DNA from: Salipiger sp. H15
Lineage (GTDB): Bacteria; Pseudomonadota; Alphaproteobacteria; Rhodobacterales; Rhodobacteraceae
Reading direction: 5' to 3'
NCBI RefSeq assembly: GCF_040409955.1
Contig: NZ_CP123384.1
Location: forward strand, 62,001-126,000
Length of the DNA stretch: 64,000 bases
Shown here: positions 18,534 to 28,542 of the stretch, one piece after another
How positions within the stretch are numbered: position 1 is the first letter of the stretch
How the letters are laid out: every line of letters starts with the position of its first letter
Program-made: the position numbers and the translations under genes
The notes under the pieces: generated by a model
What the model was told of the DNA's origin: nothing
The model's database searches: none
Seen by the model: the letters and a program-made list of their open reading frames with translations, nothing else

Positions 18534-19507
18534 CGCGGCCCGAGCCCCAGCAGGCGGCGCATCTGCGGCAGCGTCTCCTCGCCGGCCGAGAGCGGCAGGA
18601 TCGCCACCCCGAAGCGGCGCTGCCAGTCGAGCACATCGGCCAGCCGCCCCTTCGACATCTCGATCAGCCCGCGCCGCGTGCCGGGCTCGGCGGTGTCTAT
18701 CTCGGCCTGCAGTTCGCCATCGGTGACGATGATGCGCAGCCCGCCCGGGATCTCTCCGGCGCTGGGGTCGGTCACCGGCACGAGGATCAGGTCATTGTGG
18801 CGGGAGAGCCCCGAGACGATGCGGTCGGTCTCGGCGTCGATGCCGTCGAAGTCGCTGAGCACGATGATGAGGTGGTTGCGCGAGGCGATGCGGGCGACGG
18901 CGCGCAGCACCTCGGTCAGACCGATGGGCGCGACGTTCGGCGCCTCGGCGTGCAGCAGCCCGTTCGCCTCGGCCAGCGCGGTGAGGAAGCGGTTGAGCGC
19001 GGCGCGGCTGCGCTGCGGGCGGATCTCGGCGATCACCTCGTCGCCGAAGACGATGCCGCCCACCCGGTCGCCCTGGTCGAGGATGCGGAAGGCGGTCATC
19101 GCGGCGGCCTCGGCGGCGGTCACCGATTTCATCGCGCGGCGGGTGCCGAAGAACATCGACATGCGCTGGTCGACGACGATCAGTGCCGGGCGGTCGCGCT
19201 CCTCGGTCATCACCCGCACATGCGGCTTGCCGGTGCGGGCGGTGACCTTCCAGTCGATGGCGCGGATGTCGTCGCCGGGCAGGTAGTCGCGCAGTTCCTC
19301 GAAGTTGAGCCCGCGCCCGCGCAGGCGCGAGGCGTGGCGGCCGTTGAGCACCGACTGCGCCGGCTGGCGCGGCAGGAAGCTGAGCCCGCGCGCCGGGCCC
19401 TCGAGGCTGCGCAGGTAGGCCAGATCGGTGTGGATGCGCGGATCGTCCGTGACCGGCGGGGCCTTCGGCTGTGTGCCGGTGCGGATGCGGGCGGCGCGGT
19501 CCTTCAT
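18530..19507 (-). CDS. DUF58 domain protein of moxR/bat operon
   Basis: A 325-residue protein with the DUF58 signature segments GRGLNFEELRDYLPGDDIRAIDWKVTART and the RDRPALIVVDQRMSM region. The latter begins a VWA-like fold in which the metal site is only partly conserved. No membrane segment is evident, unlike many DUF58 proteins. The start ATG at 19507 follows the moxR stop by ten bases; the longer open frame runs into moxR and is rejected. DUF58 proteins accompany MoxR AAA ATPases and are thought to be clients or partners. Confidence 0.87.
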   Translation of the reverse strand: MKDRAARIRTGTQPKAPPVTDDPRIHTDLAYLRSLEGPARGLSFLPRQPAQSVLNGRHASRLRGRGLNFEELRDYLPGDDIRAIDWKVTARTGKPHVRVMTEERDRPALIVVDQRMSMFFGTRRAMKSVTAAEAAAMTAFRILDQGDRVGGIVFGDEVIAEIRPQRSRAALNRFLTALAEANGLLHAEAPNVAPIGLTEVLRAVARIASRNHLIIVLSDFDGIDAETDRIVSGLSRHNDLILVPVTDPSAGEIPGGLRIIVTDGELQAEIDTAEPGTRRGLIEMSKGRLADVLDWQRRFGVAILPLSAGEETLPQMRRLLGLGPR

Positions 19508-19517
19508 CGTGTCCCCC

Positions 19518-20522
<1,005 letters not shown>

Positions 20523-20546
20523 GGTCCTGTCACCTTTCACCCCCGC

Positions 20547-21530
20547 TCACTCTGTGGGGAACACCTTGGCCCAGTCCTGCGCCATGTCGACGATCGTCCA
20601 GCCGCGATTGGGCCCCTCGTCGAGCCCGCGGTTCAGCGTGCCGATGTGCCCCTCGCGATCATAGGCGAACTCGCGCGCGGCGTCGGTGTGGTGGACCAGC
20701 AGGCCGAAGCTCGGCCCCTCGCCCGAGGTGGTGTATTCGAGCATGGCGAAATCGCCATCCGAGTTGCCCGCGGCGAAGATCGGCTTGCGGCCGATGTGGC
20801 GCACGATGCCGACCGGCTTGCCCTCCTTGTCGTCGATGAAGGTGACGCCGCCGCTCTTGGTCAGCATCGGCAGCCCGTCGACCACCTCGTAGGCGGTGTT
20901 GCCCTCGGTGCCGACCACCTGCCAGGGCGGGATGCCATAGGTCTTCTCGGCGAAGGCGCGGATGAAGTCGATGCCGCCGCCCGAGACGATATAGGTGGTG
21001 AACCCCTCGTCGCGCAGGTAGCTCAGAAGCTCGAGCATCGGCTGGTAAACCATGTCGACATAAGGCTTCTTCGTCGTCGGATGGGTGTAGTTCGTCAGCC
21101 AATCGAGCGCGTCGGCCTGGAACTCGTCGACGGTCAGCCCGGAATGCGAGACGTTGATCACCTCGAGCAGCCCCTCCATGCCGCTGGCGAGGATGCCCTC
21201 GACATCGCCCTTGGCCCCGGCCTTCAGCGCGTCGGAGGTGAGGATGGCGGGATCGGCCTCGGCCTTCTCGTGCAGCACGTCGAGCGCGTAGAGCGCCTGG
21301 AAATAGAGCGGCTGCTCGGTCCAGAGCGTGCCGTCGTTGTCGAAGGTGGCGATGCGGTCCTCCTCGGGGACGTAGGTGTCGGAGGCGGGGTCGGTCACGC
21401 TCTCGACGAAGGCGATGATCGCCTGCTTGGAGCCCGTGTCGTTCCACGAGGGCAGCGGGTCGGCAAGGGCGGAGCCGGCGGCAAGCAGCGCCACGGCTGC
21501 GACGCCCGCGAGAAATCTCGGATGCATCAT
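20547..21530 (-). CDS. Exported HAD-superfamily phosphatase-like protein
   Basis: The 327-residue protein has a signal peptide (MMHPRFLAGVAAVALLAAGSALA) and a HAD fold. Motif I reads FDNDGTLW with the nucleophile Asp, motif II is TYIVSGG, and the late acidic motif is GNSDGDFAML. This resembles phosphoserine-phosphatase-like HAD proteins directed to the periplasm. Substrate is unknown. It lies between an exported sulfatase and moxR on the same strand, with only 24 bases to moxR, so expression with the bat operon is likely. A hairpin upstream may partly separate it from the sulfatase gene. Confidence 0.82.
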   Translation of the reverse strand: MMHPRFLAGVAAVALLAAGSALADPLPSWNDTGSKQAIIAFVESVTDPASDTYVPEEDRIATFDNDGTLWTEQPLYFQALYALDVLHEKAEADPAILTSDALKAGAKGDVEGILASGMEGLLEVINVSHSGLTVDEFQADALDWLTNYTHPTTKKPYVDMVYQPMLELLSYLRDEGFTTYIVSGGGIDFIRAFAEKTYGIPPWQVVGTEGNTAYEVVDGLPMLTKSGGVTFIDDKEGKPVGIVRHIGRKPIFAAGNSDGDFAMLEYTTSGEGPSFGLLVHHTDAAREFAYDREGHIGTLNRGLDEGPNRGWTIVDMAQDWAKVFPTE

Positions 21531-21591
21531 GAGGACAATCCCTTTTCCGGGAGCGCACGCGGCGCCGTCCGGTCTCAAACTGAAAATCGGT

Positions 21592-21617
21592 CGGGAGGGC
21601 CGCAGGTGGCCCTCCCG
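21592..21617 (-). terminator. Hairpin between sulfatase and HAD genes
   Basis: CGGGAGGGCC and its exact complement form a ten-base-pair stem with a six-base loop just past the sulfatase stop. On the minus strand it is followed after a few bases by a short T-run (ATTTTC). It may be a terminator or an attenuator before the HAD gene. Confidence 0.6.
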
Positions 21618-21630
21618 GGAAGACAGGAAA

Positions 21631-23205
21631 TCAGTTGCCGCCGCTGATCGAAGCCAAGGCCGCGTTGATGTCTGCCTGGACCTGATCAATCGAGAAGCTG
21701 TCCGGGCGCTGCGCGGGCGGGTATTCCTTGAAGGTTTCGAGGAATTGCCCGACGACACCAGCAGCAGGCGCGGCGAGATAGGCATGCTGGAACACCCAAT
21801 CCCAATAGGTGTTCGAGGTGATGTCAGCCTCTTCGTAGGGATCGGCGTGCAGGTCGAACATCTTGGGCAGGCGCAGCTTGACGAAGGGTTCCGCCCAGAT
21901 CTGCATGGTGCCCTGCGCGCGCTGCTCCGCAAAGACGAACTTCCAGTTCTCGTACCGCAGGCCAACCACTTCGCCGTCGTCGTTGAAGTAGAAGAACGCG
22001 TCACGCGCACTTTCGTCGGACTCGCCCGTCAGATAGGCCAGTTGGTTGTAGCCATCGAGGTGGTTCTTGTATTCCTTGCCATCGATGGTCGTGCCGTCCA
22101 GCAGCCGCTGCGTGATGTCGGTGTCTCCGACGGCGGCCATCAGCGTCGGGAACCAGTCCAGACCCGAGAAGAGGTCGTTGGCGATGGTCCCCGGCTCGAT
22201 GTGGCCCGGCCACTTGATCATGGCGGGCACACGATAGGCACCTTCCCAGTTCGAGTTCTTCTCGTTCCGGAAGGGTGAGGAGGCCGCATCGGGCCAGGTG
22301 TTCTTGTGCGGGCCGTTGTCGGTTGTGTAGATGACGATGGTGTTGTCCGCGACGCCCATTTCGTCGAGCGAGTCGAGGATCGTCCCGATCAGCGCATCAT
22401 GTTCGACCATGCCGTCGGCGTATTCGGTCAATGCGGTCAGGCCGGGTTCGCTGCGGTGTTCCTCGCGGACATGAGTCCGGGCGTGCATCCGCGTGGTGTT
22501 GTACCAGGTGAAAAAGGGCGTGTTCGACTCCACCGCGCGCTTCATGAAGTCGATGGCGGCAGCGGCGGTTTCGTCGTCGACGGTTTCCATCCGCTTGCGG
22601 GTGAGCGGGCCGGTGTCCTCGATCTCGCCGTCGGCATAGGAGTGGATCACACCGCGCGGACCGAACCGTTCACGGAAGGCCGGATCCTTCGGATAGTTGC
22701 GGTCCTCGGGCTCTTCCTCGGCGTTGAGGTGGTAGAGGTTGCCGAAAAACTCGTCGAAGCCATGGGCGGTCGGCAGGAACTCGTCGCGGTCCCCAAGGTG
22801 GTTCTTGCCGAATTGCCCGGTGGTATAGCCGAGGTCCTTCAGCGCCGACGCCAGCGTCACGTCGGAATCCTGCAGACCTGCGTTGGCCCCCGGCAGGCCG
22901 ACCTTCGAGAGGCCCGTGCGGAAGGTCGTCTGACCCGTCAGGAAGGTCGAACGCCCTGCGGTGCAGCTCTGCTCGGCGTAGTAGTCGGTGAATTTCAGAC
23001 CTTCATTCGCAATGCTGTCGATGTTCGGCGTGGTGTAGCCCATCATGCCGAAAGTGTAGGTCGACAGGTTGGACTGCCCGATGTCATCCCCGAACATGAC
23101 AAGGATGTTCGGCTTGTCGGAAGCACCGCTGTCCTGCGCCCATACCGCGGTCCCGTAGGCCATGGTACAGGTCGCCGTCAGGGCGACTAAAAGTTCCCGT
23201 TTCAT
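21631..23205 (-). CDS. Exported sulfatase (arylsulfatase family)
   Basis: A 524-residue enzyme with a signal peptide (residues 1-23, ending AVWAQ) and the alkaline-phosphatase-like sulfatase fold. The first metal site reads NILVMFGDDIGQSN. The formylglycine signature is C81-T-A-G-R, of the CxAxR type processed by a formylglycine-generating enzyme. A later metal site is YTTDNGPHKNTW. It should release sulfate from a periplasmic organic sulfate ester, a common marine substrate. Start at 23205 was chosen because it gives a clean signal peptide. No formylglycine-generating enzyme gene lies in the window. Confidence 0.92.
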   Translation of the reverse strand: MKRELLVALTATCTMAYGTAVWAQDSGASDKPNILVMFGDDIGQSNLSTYTFGMMGYTTPNIDSIANEGLKFTDYYAEQSCTAGRSTFLTGQTTFRTGLSKVGLPGANAGLQDSDVTLASALKDLGYTTGQFGKNHLGDRDEFLPTAHGFDEFFGNLYHLNAEEEPEDRNYPKDPAFRERFGPRGVIHSYADGEIEDTGPLTRKRMETVDDETAAAAIDFMKRAVESNTPFFTWYNTTRMHARTHVREEHRSEPGLTALTEYADGMVEHDALIGTILDSLDEMGVADNTIVIYTTDNGPHKNTWPDAASSPFRNEKNSNWEGAYRVPAMIKWPGHIEPGTIANDLFSGLDWFPTLMAAVGDTDITQRLLDGTTIDGKEYKNHLDGYNQLAYLTGESDESARDAFFYFNDDGEVVGLRYENWKFVFAEQRAQGTMQIWAEPFVKLRLPKMFDLHADPYEEADITSNTYWDWVFQHAYLAAPAAGVVGQFLETFKEYPPAQRPDSFSIDQVQADINAALASISGGN

Positions 23206-23514
23206 GCAATTCTCCCAAGCAAAATCAATTCGAAAACCGCACTCGTAACCCGGCGCAACACATGCCGGGGACCGGACGCGCCGGCGGTACGAATTGCCGG
23301 GCCTTCCGTATTGCGGCGCAGCCACATTGCGACAGAAGGGGGACGCCATGTGTACTCAACCAGAGGGACACTTGAATGAAATTGACCGCCCCTGTCGGGA
23401 GTATTCTCCTGACGCTAGGGAAAAGCAACCGTGACCTTCCGAACCGCGTCAAACATTTCCTTGACTTAGCGCCGCCTTGCCCACGCGGATCATGGTCCCG
23501 CGACAATCCGCCCG
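23206..23514. other. Intergenic stretch upstream of sulfatase
   Basis: No gene is supported in this stretch; short frames have no signal. It should hold the sulfatase promoter on the minus strand, but I cannot pick -35 and -10 boxes with confidence. Confidence 0.4.
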
Positions 23515-23928
23515 TTACCTGAGGGATAGTCCCAGGACATAGGCCACGGTCTCTCCCGCATCGCGATCGTTTCCCCTGAGATAGAGTCGCAGCGTATAGG
23601 CGCCGTCCTCGGGAAGGCGCAGCGTCTCCTGCCCGTCATCGTCCATGGAACCTATGTAAATCGCCACGTCGGTGCTGCCGGGCGGCAGGATATTGAGATA
23701 GGCTGATCCCCGCTCGCCGCCCTGCGGCGCTTTCAGATCGACGTGGAGCTCCTGCCCCGCGCGCGCCTCGAGCCGGTAGTCGACATGCGCGCGCCCGGTG
23801 ATCGTGCCGCCAAGCACGGTCGCCTGCCCGCCCGGCGCCAGGATCACGTCGGAGACCGCCTGCGCCGATGCCAGAGGCGCCGCGAGCGTTATCATCAGGA
23901 GCAACGCTGTGTTCCGAAGGCCACTCAT
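23515..23928 (-). CDS. Exported protein resembling PliG-type lysozyme inhibitors
   Basis: This 137-residue protein has a signal peptide (MSGLRNTALLLMITLAAPLASAQA). The mature part is beta-rich: TITGRAHVDYRLEARAGQELHVDL, then SAYLNILPPGS and YTLRLYLRGNDRDAGETVAYVL. From memory this follows the pattern of the g-type lysozyme inhibitor family (G.I.G...V.Y.L.A.AGQ, the .Y.N.LPPGS turn, and Y.V.VYL.R..AR.GE). The match is to the fold pattern; the residues that contact lysozyme cannot be checked here. It is a lone gene with long intergenic stretches on both sides. Function as inhibitor or general periplasmic beta protein remains open. Confidence 0.65.
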   Translation of the reverse strand: MSGLRNTALLLMITLAAPLASAQAVSDVILAPGGQATVLGGTITGRAHVDYRLEARAGQELHVDLKAPQGGERGSAYLNILPPGSTDVAIYIGSMDDDGQETLRLPEDGAYTLRLYLRGNDRDAGETVAYVLGLSLR

Positions 23929-24300
23929 CCCGAGCCTCCTCGACTCTCCCTTGCGGTGAACAGTATCCGAAGATTATCGTGTTCAGGTTGATCACATCAT
24001 TGCGTGATCCGCCGCCATTGCGTAAGTATTTGCAACATGTCCCGACCCGCACTTCACATTATTGAAACAATTGGTTTGCGGAAATCGACGCTACGCCGCG
24101 GCATCGGCGAAATTTAGCCCATGATTTCCAAGCATTACGTTGCGGCAGCGCAGCAAGGTCTCCTGTTACCGCGATCCGGTGCCGAAATTGTGGGATGGGC
24201 GCATCGCACAAAGCCTGTATTCTGCACCTGTTACCAGTCTGACGTCATTTAGAATCATCTGTTGTTACGAGTCCCGCTAGGTCGACCAAGCGTCTTTGCG

Positions 24301-24331
24301 GCTCGGCGTTAAATTTCCCCAAACGCCGGGC
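24301..24331. repeat. Hairpin with 11-base AT-rich loop
   Basis: GCTCGGCGTT pairs with AACGCCGGGC (one G-U type pair) around the loop AAATTTCCCCA. It lies in a non-coding stretch and is not followed by a T-run. Confidence 0.5.
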
Positions 24332-24458
24332 TACCTCAAGGAGGGGAGCCGCGTCCCAAGGCTTCACTCCCCACGTCCTGAAACGACACTACCTGCCTCA
24401 GGCATCCTCGTTCCCCAGCGATCACGCGCCTGGGCAAGGGGTGTCGCGAATGGGCCCA

Positions 24459-24486
24459 GAAGCCGCGCAGTCCCCTGCGCGGCTTC
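24459..24486. repeat. Perfect 12-base-pair hairpin
   Basis: GAAGCCGCGCAG and CTGCGCGGCTTC are exact complements with loop TCCC. No T-run follows on either strand, so it is not a clear intrinsic terminator. It is downstream of oxyR and may stop its transcript or be part of a structured RNA. Confidence 0.55.
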
Positions 24487-24561
24487 ATAGTGCCCTGCGA
24501 TCAATTTCCGACAAAAAGGTAAATCTCCGACAGGCGTGTTCCGCCCGTGGAGCACCGTGGC

Positions 24562-25497
24562 TCACGCGGCGCCGGTCTCGGCGCTCTCGCGGACCTTCGC
24601 GACAAGGTCCTCGCCCACGGTCTGCAGCACATCCGCGAGTTCGGTGAACCAGCCCTCGCGGTGGCTCGAGGCGCGGCGCGCAAGCGCCACGATCCGCGCG
24701 GGCTCCGGCTCGGCAAAGCGACGCAACCGCATCCCCGGCGAGGCGCGCAGCTCGGTCAGCGCCGCCAGTTCGGGCATCAGGGTCAGCCCGAAGCCCGCCG
24801 CCACCAGCCGCGACAGGGTCGAGAGCGAGGTCGCCCCCATGTTGATCCGCGCGTTCCCCCGGCCCCGGCCGCAGACCGCCAGCGCCTGGTCGGTCAGGCA
24901 ATGCCCGTCCTCGAGCAACAGCAGCTGGCTCTCGGCCAGCCCCTCGGGGCGCGACACCCGGCGGATCTGGTCGAGCCGCGCGACGCTGCCGGCGAGCAGG
25001 AAGCGGTCCTCGAAGAGCGGCAGCACCTCGATCCCCTCCGCCTCGATCGGCAGCGCCACCAGCGCCGCGTCGAGCCCGCCGTCAGCCAGCCGCGAGAGCA
25101 GCCGCTCGGTCTTGTTCTCGGTCACCTCGACGTCGAGCGAGATGTCCCCCGAGCGCAGCGCCGCCAGCGCCTCGGGCAGGAAATAGGGGGCGATGGTGGG
25201 AATGACCCCCAACGCGAGCTTGCCGGTCAGCCCGCCCCGCCGCCGCGCCGCGCGCTCGAGCCCGGCGACCTCCGCAAGGATGCGGTCGGCGCTCTCCAGC
25301 ACCTCGCGGCCGAAGGGGGTCAGCACCACGTCGCGCGCCTGCCGCTCGACCAGCGGGCCGTTGAGCGCCGCCTCGAGCTCGCGGATCTGCACCGAGAGCG
25401 CCGGCTGCGAGACGTTGCAGGCCTCGGCGGCGCGGCGGAAGTTGCGCTGCTCGGCGAGGGCGCGGAAATAGCTGAGCTGGCGGAAGGTGACTGGCAT
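24562..25497 (-). CDS. oxyR: OxyR-type LysR-family hydrogen peroxide sensor
   Basis: A 311-residue LysR-type activator. The N-terminal helix-turn-helix reads FRRAAEACNVSQPALSVQIRELE. The redox pair of OxyR is conserved: C200 in EDGHCLTDQAL and C209 eight residues later, matching C199 and C208 of E. coli OxyR. It diverges from the catalase gene, and an imperfect palindrome lies between them. It should sense peroxide by disulfide formation and activate the catalase. The length matches the family. The final 25 residues form a charged tail. Confidence 0.95.
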   Translation of the reverse strand: MPVTFRQLSYFRALAEQRNFRRAAEACNVSQPALSVQIRELEAALNGPLVERQARDVVLTPFGREVLESADRILAEVAGLERAARRRGGLTGKLALGVIPTIAPYFLPEALAALRSGDISLDVEVTENKTERLLSRLADGGLDAALVALPIEAEGIEVLPLFEDRFLLAGSVARLDQIRRVSRPEGLAESQLLLLEDGHCLTDQALAVCGRGRGNARINMGATSLSTLSRLVAAGFGLTLMPELAALTELRASPGMRLRRFAEPEPARIVALARRASSHREGWFTELADVLQTVGEDLVAKVRESAETGAA

Positions 25498-25503
25498 AAG
25501 AAT

Positions 25504-25524
25504 TTCCTATCACTTTGACAGGAA
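25504..25524. promoter_or_regulatory. Inverted repeat between oxyR and catalase gene, probable OxyR site
   Basis: TTCCTATCA and TGACAGGAA pair at eight of nine positions around a CTT centre, seven bases upstream of the oxyR start. Position and symmetry fit a LysR-type binding site shared by the divergent genes. Confidence 0.6.
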
Positions 25525-25604
25525 TCTGCAATTGGGAACGAATGGCCGCCCCTCTAGTTGATCGCTCAGCAAGGCATTCCCGCCTGAGTTCCACGGAGGA
25601 CGTC

Positions 25605-27119
25605 ATGACCAAGCGACTGACCACATCCGCCGGCGCGCCGGTTCCCAGCAACGAGACCTCGGCCACCGCCGGCCCGCGCGGTCCGGTGCTGCTGGAGGAC
25701 TACCAGCTGATCGAGAAGCTCGCGCACCAGAACCGCGAGCGCATCCCCGAGCGCGTGGTGCACGCCAAGGGTTGGGGCGCGCAGGGCACCTTCACCGTGA
25801 CCCATGACATCAGCCGCTACACCCGCGCGAGGCTCTTCTCGAAGGTCGGCAACAGCTGCGACATCCTCTCGCGCTGGTCCACCGTCGCCGGCGAGCAGGG
25901 CGCGGCCGATGCCGAGCGCGACGTGCGCGGCTTTGCCCTGAAGTTCTACACCGAGGAAGGCAACTGGGACATGGTGGGCAACAACACCCCCATCTTCTTC
26001 ATCCGCGACGCCTTCAAGTTCCCCGATTTCATCCGCACGCAGAAACGCCACCCCAAGACCAACCTGCGCTCGCCCGAGGCGATGTTCGACTTCTGGGCCG
26101 GCCAGCCGGAGTCGGTGCACCAGGTGACCATCCTGATGTCGGACCGGGGCATCCCGCAGAACCCGATGCACATGCACGGCTACGGCTCGCACACCTACTC
26201 GCTGTGGAACGACGCGGGCGAGCGGTTCTGGGTGAAGTTCCACTTCCGCTGCCAGCAGCCGATCGCCAACTACACCAACGAGCAGGCCGAGAAGATCGTC
26301 GGCGCGACCCGCGACAGCTTCCAGGAGGACCTCTACAACGCGATCGACGAGGGCAAATTCCCGAGATGGGAGATGAACATCCAGGTGATGCCCGAGGCGC
26401 AGGCGGAGGCGCTGGACTTCAACCCGTTCGACCTGACCAAGGTCTGGCCGCACGCCGATTTCCCGCTGATCCCGGTGGGCATGCTCGAGTTCAACAAGAA
26501 CCCCGACAACTACTTCCAGATGATCGAGAACGCCGCCTTCTCGCCGTCGAACAAGGTGCCGGGCATCGGCTTCTCGCCAGACAAGATGCTGCAGGGCCGG
26601 ATCTTCGCCTATGCCGACGCGCACCGCTACCGGCTGGGAACGCATTACGAGGCGCTGCCCGCCAATGCGCCGAAATGCCCCGTTCACAATTACCACAAGG
26701 ACGGCGCGATGCGGTTCTTCCCGCCGCAGACCGGGCATATCGACGCCTATTACGAGCCGAACCAGTACGAGGAGGCGGCCAAGGCGGACCCCTCGGTCAT
26801 GGAGCCGCCGCTGAAGATCTCGGGCGATGCGGACCGCTACGCGCAGGAGGACAAGGATGCCGATTACATCCAGCCGCGCGCGCTTTACGAGCGGGTGCTG
26901 GGCGATGACGAGCGGGCGCGCCTGCACCTCAACATGGCCCGCGCCATGGCGCCGGTCTCGGACAAGGTGAAGGAACGCTGGTACGCGGTGATCGCCCGCG
27001 TCAGCCCCGCCTACGAGGCGGGCGTGCGCAAGGCCGCCGAGGATCTCAAGAACGGCACCATCGACGACTACCCGGGCATCCCGGTCACCGGCGACACCCC
27101 GGTGCGCGCCGCAGAGTGA
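25605..27119 (+). CDS. katA: Monofunctional haem catalase
   Basis: A 504-residue catalase of the small-subunit group. The catalytic His is H53 in [11 protein letters not shown], the distal Asn lies in [10 protein letters not shown], and the proximal haem tyrosine is in the [14 protein letters not shown] segment. It removes hydrogen peroxide in the cytoplasm. The start ATG at 25605 follows GGAGGA by four bases. Divergent oxyR and the inverted repeat between them point to peroxide-induced expression. The C-terminal region is typical length without the large-subunit flavodoxin-like domain. Confidence 0.96.
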   Translation: MTKRLTTSAGAPVPSNETSATAGPRGPVLLEDYQLIEKLAHQNRERIPERVVHAKGWGAQGTFTVTHDISRYTRARLFSKVGNSCDILSRWSTVAGEQGAADAERDVRGFALKFYTEEGNWDMVGNNTPIFFIRDAFKFPDFIRTQKRHPKTNLRSPEAMFDFWAGQPESVHQVTILMSDRGIPQNPMHMHGYGSHTYSLWNDAGERFWVKFHFRCQQPIANYTNEQAEKIVGATRDSFQEDLYNAIDEGKFPRWEMNIQVMPEAQAEALDFNPFDLTKVWPHADFPLIPVGMLEFNKNPDNYFQMIENAAFSPSNKVPGIGFSPDKMLQGRIFAYADAHRYRLGTHYEALPANAPKCPVHNYHKDGAMRFFPPQTGHIDAYYEPNQYEEAAKADPSVMEPPLKISGDADRYAQEDKDADYIQPRALYERVLGDDERARLHLNMARAMAPVSDKVKERWYAVIARVSPAYEAGVRKAAEDLKNGTIDDYPGIPVTGDTPVRAAE

Positions 27120-27128
27120 TCCGCGCGC

Positions 27129-27155
27129 GGGGGCGGAGCCACCGGCTTCGCCCCC
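27129..27155. terminator. Hairpin between convergent catalase and DUF6456-type genes
   Basis: GGGGGCGGAGCC pairs with GGCTTCGCCCCC (one wobble) around loop ACC, ten bases past the catalase stop. There is no T-run, but the placement between convergent genes fits a shared transcription end. Confidence 0.45.
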
Positions 27156-27200
27156 CGTCCCCCTGCCCCTGGCCTGCCACATCCGGCGCCACCGGCCGCG

Positions 27201-28313
27201 TCAGCCGATCAGCCCGCCGCCCGCGGCGTCAAGCTCGCCGTAGTGGCGCCGCAGCCGCTGCAACGCGATGCGCAGCACTACCTTGCCCGAGCGCGCCGCC
27301 CAGCCCATGCGCTGCTCGGTCTCCTCGAGCCCCTCGAGATAGCAGCAGCAGCGCAGCGCCACGTCCCCCAGCCCCGGCCCGAGATCGCGCAGCGCCCCGG
27401 TGAACCGCAGCCGCGCCGCCTCGGGACCATGGCACGGCGCCAGATCCGCCGCGCCCGGACGCACCCCGGCGGTCAGGAAGTGATCCCAGTTCTGCCCGGT
27501 GCGCGGCCCCATCTGCGCGAGCTCGAAATCCTCGCGCAGCCGCTCGCCCGCGCGCACGAGCCCGTCGTCGAGGAAGAGGTTGCCCTCGCGGTCGCGCCGC
27601 CGCGCCAGCCCGGCCAACGGGCTGTCACTCACCGCGAAGCGCCGCCGCCCGCGCGGGTCGGCCTCTTCCTCGGCCAGCGCCGCCTCGGCCGCCTGGCCGC
27701 TGTCGAAGCCCGCCTGCGACCCGGCAAACCCGCGCAGGCGGCTTTCCTGCTCCGCCATCAGGTGCCCGAGCGCGCCGCGCCCGGCCGGGGTGATGCGGTA
27801 GCGCGAGATGCGGCCCGGGCTGTCGCAACGGATCCAGCCCTTGAGCGCCATGGCCTCGGCCACCGGCGCGTCGACCACCGCGGTGCGCGCCGAGCCGCCC
27901 TCGCCCGTGTCCCGGACCACGACCGCCTTGTCCATCTCGGCGGCAACCGCCAGGACCGCGCCGCTTTCGCACAGGCGCCGCAGCACCCGCCGCGCTTCAC
28001 GCGCGAGGGTCGCCGCGTCGGGCGTCATCTCTCCGCCCTGGGGCTGCTTCATCCTTCCGACCTCCATTGCAAGCGCGGCAGGCACCGCCCGCGCCGCGCC
28101 AAGCCGGCGCAGCGCCTCGTCCACCAGCGGGTCATCCCGCAGGGTCTCCATCCGGCGCACCTGGCGCAGCACGGTCGAGGCATGGCACCCCGCCGACCGC
28201 GCGAGGGCGCGGATTCCCTTCCCCTCCTCGGTGTGGGCCAGGTACAGGCGGGCCATTTCGGGCACCCATGCGGGAAGGCCCGGTGTCTTGGCAAATTCAC
28301 GGCTCTGGATCAT
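27201..28313 (-). CDS. DUF6456-type protein with N-terminal helix-turn-helix
   Basis: The 370-residue protein has an N-terminal homeodomain-like helix-turn-helix (GIRALARSAGCHASTVLRQVRR). A winged-helix-like middle part contains ISRYRITPAGRGAL. The conserved C-terminal domain begins around SPLAGLARRRDREGNLFL and includes AGERLREDFELAQMGPRTGQNWDHF. I recall this C-terminal pattern as an alphaproteobacterial family (DUF6456), often tied to regulatory proteins. It is divergent from the next small gene, and the shared intergenic region holds a DnaA-box-like sequence. A DNA-binding role is likely; targets are unknown. Confidence 0.72.
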   Translation of the reverse strand: MIQSREFAKTPGLPAWVPEMARLYLAHTEEGKGIRALARSAGCHASTVLRQVRRMETLRDDPLVDEALRRLGAARAVPAALAMEVGRMKQPQGGEMTPDAATLAREARRVLRRLCESGAVLAVAAEMDKAVVVRDTGEGGSARTAVVDAPVAEAMALKGWIRCDSPGRISRYRITPAGRGALGHLMAEQESRLRGFAGSQAGFDSGQAAEAALAEEEADPRGRRRFAVSDSPLAGLARRRDREGNLFLDDGLVRAGERLREDFELAQMGPRTGQNWDHFLTAGVRPGAADLAPCHGPEAARLRFTGALRDLGPGLGDVALRCCCYLEGLEETEQRMGWAARSGKVVLRIALQRLRRHYGELDAAGGGLIG

Positions 28314-28425
28314 TGAACAAGTCCCCTAGGTTGCACCCTGCCAGCGCAGGATTCTCGGCAGTGAACCTGAAAACTGCTCGCCCCAAAGTTATCTAAAAGT
28401 TAATGATATTGTTGATCTATTAGGA

Positions 28426-28434
28426 TTATCCACA
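28426..28434 (+). promoter_or_regulatory. Consensus DnaA-box sequence in divergent promoter region
   Basis: TTATCCACA matches the strict DnaA box. It lies in the AT-richer 229-base gap between the divergent genes at 28313 and 28543. One box alone does not make an origin; regulation by DnaA is possible. Confidence 0.4.
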
Positions 28435-28542
28435 AATCATAAACATCGGTGAAGGCGCCGTGCGCAAGCCTCCCCGAGCGGGCAACATCCCCCGATCCTG
28501 TGCCAGTCTTCCGCCCTGTCCATCGAATGGGGAGACGACCCG

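Larger units (their letters stand above)
23929..24561. other. Long AT-richer intergenic region with hairpins
   Basis: More than 600 bases carry no supportable gene. The left two thirds are clearly AT-richer than the flanks. Two strong hairpins occur, at 24301-24331 and 24459-24486. No -35/-10 pair, tRNA or known RNA fold is evident by eye. A structured RNA or remnants of a mobile element are possible. Confidence 0.4.

Noticed and set aside
23225..23506. Minus-strand frame of 93 codons upstream of the sulfatase gene
   Set aside because: Low-complexity basic composition, no ribosome binding site and overlap with the expected promoter region.
24459..24486. Intrinsic terminator of oxyR
   Set aside because: The stem is perfect but no T-run follows on either strand, so it is listed as a hairpin instead.
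28381..28440. Chromosome replication origin near the DnaA box
   Set aside because: Only one strict box is seen, and no dnaA, hemE or parAB neighbours or GC-skew-related genes are present.
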